A DNA stretch of 64,000 bases from Larimichthys crocea (Eukaryota > Chordata > Actinopteri > Sciaenidae): positions 7,518,394 through 7,582,393 of the forward strand of contig NC_040032.1 of NCBI RefSeq assembly GCF_000972845.2, given 5' to 3'. Below the pieces are notes generated by a model that made no database searches, was not told the DNA's origin, and was given only the letters and a program-made list of their open reading frames with translations. The position numbers and the translations under genes are program-made. Below are positions 57,321-64,000 of the stretch, in pieces; the stretch's first letter is position 1; each line of letters starts with the position of its first letter.

Positions 57321-58890
57321 TGAACATCTGCAACGTCCTGCTGCCCACATTAAAGGACCTGAGCTTCACAGTTTACACTTGTTGTTGCCCTCTTGTGGCA
57401 AGTTGCTGAAACACACCCTGAAGTCCACTTGGTGGTTTTGCTGTCTCCTTTTTGAACAATAACGTGAAGTGCTTATAATAAAACATATTAAGATAAGCTT
57501 GTCTGACAGCTATCTCTGCTCAGAGCTGACATTAATATCAAACTTTTCATCCAGTTACTCTGTGAGAATACTGACTGCTCAGTTAATATTCATATAACTG
57601 GATCTATAGTCACAGATGAGTGTGTGGACTTGGTCAATCCTCTCTCAGCCTGATAATAAACACATTCTTATGAACCCAGGATCCACTGCAGAGTTCTGGA
57701 GAGACACTGAAACTCTGGAGAGAGAAAGAGGCTGTCACACCGTTTACCTTTGCACCACCAGGGGACGCCAAATTCTCATGAATGAGAGTAACATGCAACA
57801 ACAACAAGTACACGTTAAAGATTGATTGGGTTAGATTTGATTAGGTTTTCTGACATTCATTCATGTCCATCAATACTACAATACTAACACAGTGGGTATC
57901 AGTGAGTACAGAGGTATGACCTGGCCTTATATCCACATTGTATCTGCTCAGGATGAACTACATCTGCAGGCCTAACTGACTTGACAGACAACTTCCTGTG
58001 AATGTCATGACCCGCTCAGTAATCCGACCACCATCACTGTCTGTCACAAGAGGTGATTTTATCAAATCAAAATCAATCAAATCAAGTTTATTTATATAGC
58101 CCTTTACAATAGCCAGACGGTACTCAAAGTGCTTTACAACAAAGCCATAAAAAAACAATACATAACAGGTACATAGATAAATAAATACAATTAAATTAAA
58201 ATACAATTAAAAATTAAAAGTGCTGTAGGGCCTTGTAGCGTTAAATACCTTTAACTGTGCTGAACTGTGCCTATGTTGGGATCTAAAAACTGGCACTGAA
58301 CTTGTAAATCTGAAATTTACGGGATTAACTGATCCCAAGAATGTCGTAGAAAAGGCACATAGGTGGGAGTCCTTGCGTAAAAATTGCGAGAGCACAGCGC
58401 GGGTCAAGCAGATTTGGTGTGTGTGCCGGATGCGGGCATCTGCCCCCAGCATGTTTTGAAGGCAGCTGAACGACATGAGTCTAAGATCAGTGTTATAAAA
58501 AAAGTCAGACTCGGCCTACAGGACTGACAAATAGATCGTCAAAAACTTAAGTTGGAATGTCGGGGTGAATAATGCATGATAAATATTCAAAGGTTGTGTC
58601 AAAAAAAAAAAAAACACAATACAACGATGGAACATGCCTTACGAAAATGTAAGAGACACTATATGCTATAGTCCAATGTCAAAGAATAATAAAATAACAC
58701 AAGACTCCGGCGCGAAACCAATTATTGACATGTTATAGAGTTAAGATTAATAGATTCAGTACATAATGTATAAAATGAATCGCAAATGATGTTCTCAGTG
58801 GTTTGTTGTTTCTGATAAATTGTAAATTCAGTTTATCTTGTCGTATTTTACGTGCGGCTTTTGGATTTTATGTGTAACAAACACTAGTGT
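57320..58890. repeat. 3' flank of class I copy E
   Basis: Homologous to 30966-32508 and 52270-53775, including the minus-strand LINE (58056-58890). From about 58230 onward it carries scattered 1-4-bp insertions relative to both homologues. Confidence 0.75.
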
Positions 58891-58963
58891 CACTGCCAAT
58901 GTCTGATTGTCCTGTAAAATGTCACTGACACATGTAGGAAACCTCGTTGCGTGTGTTTGTCGT

Positions 58964-59234
58964 TCAGGTCTCTGTGATTCATTTCCAGTTTCTCACAGAG
59001 CTCAGAGCTGTCGCAGCTTAAATGAAAACACAACTTTAAATGTGTATCAGCTTCACTCATCCTGTCACTGCAATTTGTAGACAAACATTAAAGAAAGGAA
59101 ACAGCTCTTTAAAAAAGTTCATCTGCACACAATAATGGCTTGAAACCCATCTTGTTAGTATCTGCAGCATAAGAGCTGGAGTCAGATAAGTGAAATCAAA
59201 TAAAATTTTGACTCACAAGATGGAGAACGTGAGG
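58964..59234 (-). pseudogene. MHC class I-like copy E, last two exons only
   Basis: Tail exon 59016-58964 and the 18-nt microexon 59234-59217 (here with a GTGAGT donor) are recognisable. Extra bases inside the tail exon break the usual SADSSEL...LNPET pattern. Beyond about 59300 the sequence no longer matches class I and a 30-N gap follows at 59646. Upstream exons are either in the gap or absent. Given the error-like insertions nearby, whether E is a real truncated gene cannot be judged. Confidence 0.65.
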
Positions 59235-59645
59235 CTGAAATCCATAAAGATGACTCATTCAGGTCAAAGCTTGTCATCGTAATATATGATCCTCGCTTGC
59301 TAATAAATAAAACTTCCTGTGTTCTTCGTTTCGGCCTGGACCTTTATTGATTTTCTAATAAACTTCTGCCCAAGATCATCATTAGTTCAGAAAGCCGTTC
59401 GCAACATTCAACCCATTGTACCCTTTCCCTATCAATATCCATGTCCTTTATACCGCTACCACATTGCCAATGGACTACCTGTTGCGCTTTGGGAATCGAC
59501 TTTCCTCTTCTACAGATTCACCTTCTGGACATTTTGGCTTTAGCAACTATTTCTTTCCCTCTCCTTCCTTTACTCGCGCCTCTTTTAGTTACCCCACACA
59601 CCCTTCACTCCTATTTATTTCCCCTCTGAATTCTATTTCTTACCT

Positions 59646-59675
59646 NNNNNNNNNNNNNNNNNNNNNNNNNNNNNN
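59646..59675. other. assembly gap, 30 N
   Basis: Marks the right edge of the class I array as assembled. Confidence 0.99.
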
Positions 59676-62612
59676 TAATTATGAGGACATATTTCTATGG
59701 GCTGGCCTGGCAAGTGAGCATGGCATCATTCCTGCCTGTATTACGATGGCATAATCTATAGAGGACTTTGAGTTCAAACGGCCAACCGTAGTTTCTGGAA
59801 CACGTGAAAATCCAAAACTATCCATGATCTTTGAATGAATATTTTGTGATGTTCATCCAAACATTTTTTCAATTACTCATGGCGAGAGAAACAATGGGGC
59901 TCTTCTGTCAACCTCACAGTATATTCATCGGAGGCCTGCATTCAACACTTGGCTCCTAATTAGTATTAGGACCACAGCTCATGTGATGTTGTATTATTAA
60001 AAACATGCTGGGTTGTTTCTGGAGCATCAGATAAAGACTAACCCTGTTTAGTTATATTATTTCTGATACGGTTGTCAGCCCTTGGCTTAAATTGGGCTGT
60101 CAACCAGGTGGTTTTTGACTCATTACACACTATGATATAATAGCTCCTCGGCTTGAACAGTTGCCAGGCAACCAGTGTAGAAACCTGGAGTTGCTGGCTA
60201 TTGCTGGAGCTTCTGGAATCAGGGCTGACTGACTGTAGTAATACTACTGCCTGATTCTGGATCAAATTATCAACCCAACATTGTAGTGAGTTGTGTCCTA
60301 AAGCGATTTAGCATTTTCACAACAAACAATAATGTAACTTATTTGTATAGCAATTCTAAACAAGGTTACAGTGCTTGACAAAATACACAAGAATAAAACA
60401 CAGCGTTAACCCTATATGAAAACGTGTTTCATTTGAGACAGAGAAATTGTGAAATATCATGTTTTATTATTGTCACATTATTTTTTCTGTTGGAGAACGC
60501 ACATAATGTGTGTCAGGTGTGTCCTCATTCTACATGATTATGAGAGATTATATCATTTCAATTTATTTCGCTGTACCCAATTTAATCACTTGTCATGCAT
60601 CTGCTCTCTCTGGTCTCTCTGTCTCTCTCTCTCTCTCTCTCTGTCTACCCATCAGCTCCACCATCTGTAAACATACATGTCTCAATAATGCATGGTACTA
60701 ACTAAACTTCTTCCCTGGATGTTTCTGTGCTTCTGCTCTGCATCTCGGCTCATGGTAGAACTGTTGGTCTCTGTAAATATATATATTATAAAGAGTACAG
60801 TCTAGACCTGCTCTGTATGAAAAGTGTCATGAGATCAATTTTGTTATGATATGCCACTATATAAATAAAATAAAATTGAATTGAATAGATACTCGTCTGT
60901 ATGATGATTATTATCTACATCAATTCTGCAGAAGTTAAACTGTAGAAATCCAGCCTTGCAAGAGGTGTGGTAAAGGTTTAAGTCTAATGTTTGGTTAAAA
61001 AATGGGATAATGCTGTGTGTTATTGATTGATATATCATTATTTATTATTATCTACATCTTTCATCTTTCATTGACAAAGAATCAAAGCTAAAAATTGTTG
61101 AAATGGAAATGGAAATGAGACACAGTTGTATCTCTTCACTTCCAAATTCTTGGACGTGTGCTTCTGGTGTACAACATACAGTTGTGCCATTGTCAAAACT
61201 AATTAGCTATATAAATTTAAGCCTGTGGTTCAGGGCTGCAACTTCATCAGGCAAGCTTCTATGCACCTATGCCGCATGAACACACCTCAGCTAACATACT
61301 ATCATGACCCACTCCCACACTTTGTGGTGAAATGCCTGCAGTACTTCGGTAAACTTCTACTCCCCTCTACTCCCCTGAACAAGCTGCTACAGATAATTTT
61401 AATGATGTTGCAACAGAGCTACATTGCACATCGAGAACTATTTCATAATTTTTAGCTCACAGTCATGTTCGTTTTCTTCTAAGGACCCATTCACCCTTTG
61501 ATCAGGAGATGGAAAAAAACAGATCTACAGCTCATCATGATATGATTTAGATCTTGCCCCAGGCCCTCATTTAATGGACCCTAATTTGTAAGACCACAAA
61601 ATCAAAAAAAACCCTAAAGAAGTTGTGGACTATTATGATCTGTTTTAAGCTTTGGTTTAGGATGGATATGGAAATAACTTTAGTTCATAGAAATGTGGCT
61701 TACAACATGATGCAAATTTTAGAACTAATTTCCCACTGTTGTATGCTATTTGTCTTGTATTACAAATTGATTAATTTGGACATGTTATAGAAAGTTTATG
61801 TCATATTTATGTACTGATATTTTGTAGTATTTGTGTTTTGTTTTTTTTTGTATTGTGTGGGCAGAAGATGGCAGAAGGCATGAAAAGCAAATAAAGGTAT
61901 ATCATTTTTCTGAAGTCACTATACACATTTTATTCATGCATTTGCCACTGCTTTTAAGTCAAAACAACATTATGAATGTGAAGCCTGATTGTACAAGGAC
62001 ATACACAAGTCAAGATTCAAAATTCAACAGCATGAAACATTTTGTTTTATGAGTAAAAAAAGAAGCCATATAAACTTAAAGGAATGACTGGAAACTGTAT
62101 AAAAATCCATTGTATTTTTTAATTACCATGTGATAATTTACAGAGGTACAGTACAGCATCTAATGGTAGCAAAACACTATTTGACACTGTATTTGTTGAA
62201 ATGCATTCATCATACTGAATGCGAGCACCATAAAAGCATACAAAAATCTTCCCAAGCCATCTGTTCACAAAAAGACATGATTAATTAAAAAAAGCATATG
62301 TTAAAAAAAAATCTCTCTCAGTGGTAGAAACACTATCTACCCCGCGGCAAAAGTTCATGTTTCCCTTTCACACCGAAGGGTATTTAAATCTCATTGCATT
62401 GCTATTGAACATCATGCCTATCACATACAGTATCGTCCAGATGATGTAGTAAACAATTATTCTTATTGGGGGTTTGTACAAAGAAATATTTAGATTGATT
62501 CTATCTTTCCCTATTGGTCCACAGTTTGTCAATCCTCCAGCGCTCGACCAGCAGCACCGGAGAGGCATTCAGTCTCTGCGGTGAGCCCGAAGATGTTGCC
62601 TCCCTCTTTGAT
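59676..62612. other. interval between class I array and right-hand gene
   Basis: AT-rich, no exons recognised. Includes LINE tails at about 60335-60410 (minus) and 60575-60892 (plus). The frame at 61225-61455 is unsupported. Confidence 0.4.
60575..60892 (+). mobile_element. LINE 3' end of another L2-type family
   Basis: A CT run, ACATACATGTCTCAATAATG, GTGTCATGAGATCAATTTTG, then ATAAAATTGAATTGAATAG. The TTGAATTGAA tail differs from the TTGATTTGAT tail of the other copies. Confidence 0.7.
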
Positions 62613-63916
62613 TCACTCCCTTGGCTTATGGTGACGCCTGACCAGCCTTGGTCTCCTCCTCATTCCAGCTGTAAAAGAAAATGAGTTTAACAGAGGAAAT
62701 GAAGGTGTAACTGAATACAAAGACAAAGAAAATAAAGGGGTCAGAGGGGAAAGATACAAGACGTGAAGAATAGGTGGAAGCTCTTAAAGGTAGATAATGG
62801 AAGGGAAAAATATTGAAAGAGCGAAAGGAAAGGTTTGATAGCTGACTTCTTTGATTGAGTGCATTTTCCAGTAATCATTATGTAGTTTTGGCAAGTTTGA
62901 TCTAACATTGGTGTTGACGAATGCAGTGTTGTAGTCAAGACCAACTAAACCGAAAGACCAGACAGTATTTAGCATACTTAGGTAGCTAATAATCACAAAA
63001 ACCCTTTGGGTGAAGCATGGTTGTTACATTGAGTCACCTCATTAGGCTTCTTGGTGACTCTTGAAGTCTTAAAGTATTTATGAATTGCTGTGTGTTCTTT
63101 TGGATGCTGTTTTGCAGATTAATTCTTTGCAGTTTCGGAAACTTTACTCATATTTCAGGAGATTGGGCTGAGGTGTCCTTCCAGACAGGTAACAAATAAA
63201 TCAATGCACAGCAATTAAGTGACGCACCCACAGTTGTTGTCTTGATTGTTTTTGAACTAAAAGCCAGAGTCCTCTTTGTCTGAGGCCCAGACGTTTTTTT
63301 AAAAAGTGGATCGGTCTCAAGATCAAGACCAATTACAAGTACCACAACACTAGATGATCGCTTCATCAACTAACTATGCTCTTACCTGGAGCTTTCCTTG
63401 CTGCAGCAAATCTACCTCCCTCTGCAAAATGAAGAGACACACAGTTATCACTGCATTTGGGCACACAAATCAAGGGACTACACAGATCTGCAGTTATGAG
63501 CATTCACCTTTAATGATTTTGGTAATTCTCTCTGATTCCTCATCGATCAGGTTTGGGTTGCTGTGGATGGTGGTGATCTTAGAAAAGTCTGGGCCTGAAC
63601 ATTCAAAACAAAACCATTAGATCCAAAATGGAGAACAATTTGTGCCTCGCATACAAAATCATCTATGAGGTTACATCAGTTTTAAAAATGCATCACATTC
63701 TCGTTTCCACCGTGAAGTAACCATTTATCTTGCTTAAGTAAAGACAGATTGTAAGAATAATTATTTCAAGGTGGAAAGGACACAAACATATAAAAGAAGA
63801 GTTGAAATGAAGAGTTTGCATATGGAATCCCTACCCTCAATGACAAACGGTTCGTTCGCTGAGCTGTATCTGGATCCACCTTCAGACGGGCAGCGGAGAA
63901 GGGTGTTGAAAGTCAT
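62613..63916 (-). CDS. unidentified gene, putative exons
   Basis: Four minus-strand exon candidates with GT-AG borders. First: 63916-63835, starting MTFNTLLRCPSEGGSRYSSA and preceded by an in-frame TAA. Second: 63594-63508 (PDFSKITTIHSNPNLIDEES, then ERITKIIK). Third: 63421-63386 (GGRFAAARKAP). Fourth: 62668-62613 ending at a stop. Phases 1-1-1 fit throughout. The second exon looks like conserved protein. The fourth exon reads as a basic peptide in phase and may be wrong, or other exons may lie between. I do not recognise the family, and the start may be internal to a larger transcript entering from beyond the window. Confidence 0.45.
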
Positions 63917-64000
63917 TTAACGACTTAGCAACTGTACTGACTGACAGACAGACAGACTGACAGGTACATACACCCGGTAAAACACCTCCTCCGCCACCGC

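Overview
The window is vertebrate nuclear DNA from a teleost, probably a percomorph. It has GT-AG introns, CpG-depleted AT-rich sequence, (CA)n/(TA)n microsatellites, very abundant L2-clade LINE fragments ending in TGATT-type tails, hAT and Tc1 transposon remains, and fish-type MHC class I genes. Six N gaps (29240-29339, 39853-39862, 51700-51729, 54770-54802, 56697-56706, 59646-59675) and a visibly noisy stretch (about 58.2-59.6 kb) show a draft assembly. Nearly all long open frames in the window are chance or transposon frames. The real genes have short exons and were assembled here from splice signals and protein recognition.

Region 1 (about 0-11 kb, minus strand): a complete ufm1 gene for ubiquitin-fold modifier 1, in six small exons with a start codon split by intron 1. 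Its introns carry a hAT-type BED-finger remnant, a roughly 42-bp minisatellite, a tRNA-type SINE and a broken Tc1 transposase. A CpG-richer promoter lies near 10.85-10.93 kb. Region 2 (11-30 kb): gene-poor. It holds a HIPK-like kinase pseudogene (about 14.8-15.45 kb), LINE copies, a roughly 0.85-kb inverted repeat (22.84-23.69 kb against 28.38-29.24 kb) enclosing a 2.7-kb decayed LINE, and several non-autonomous DNA transposon pieces.

Region 3 (30-59.3 kb, minus strand): a tandem array of five MHC class I copies, here called A-E. A (32509-36492) is fully open at 374 codons. B (41128-44548) is a pseudogene. C (46229-50361) is open except for one homopolymer frameshift. D (54752-55790) is interrupted by a short N gap that replaces most of the gene. 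E (58964-59234) is only the last two exons. The shared plan is: leader, alpha1, alpha2, alpha3, transmembrane, an 18-nt microexon, tail. Alpha3 is almost identical between copies while alpha1 is diverged. The peptide-anchor tyrosines 7 and 59 are replaced, and two extra alpha1 cysteines are shared by all copies, so I read these as non-classical class I molecules. The duplicated unit carries LINE insertions that date it, and a 1.8-kb hAT element with an 8-bp target duplication lies between A and B.

Region 4 (59.7-64 kb): mostly non-coding, with a LINE tail near 60.6-60.9 kb and the 5' part of an unidentified minus-strand gene (exons between 62613 and 63916). The products expected to act in the cell are UFM1 (ufmylation, ER homeostasis) and at least one surface class I molecule. 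Nothing in the sequence links the two functionally; they are only neighbours.
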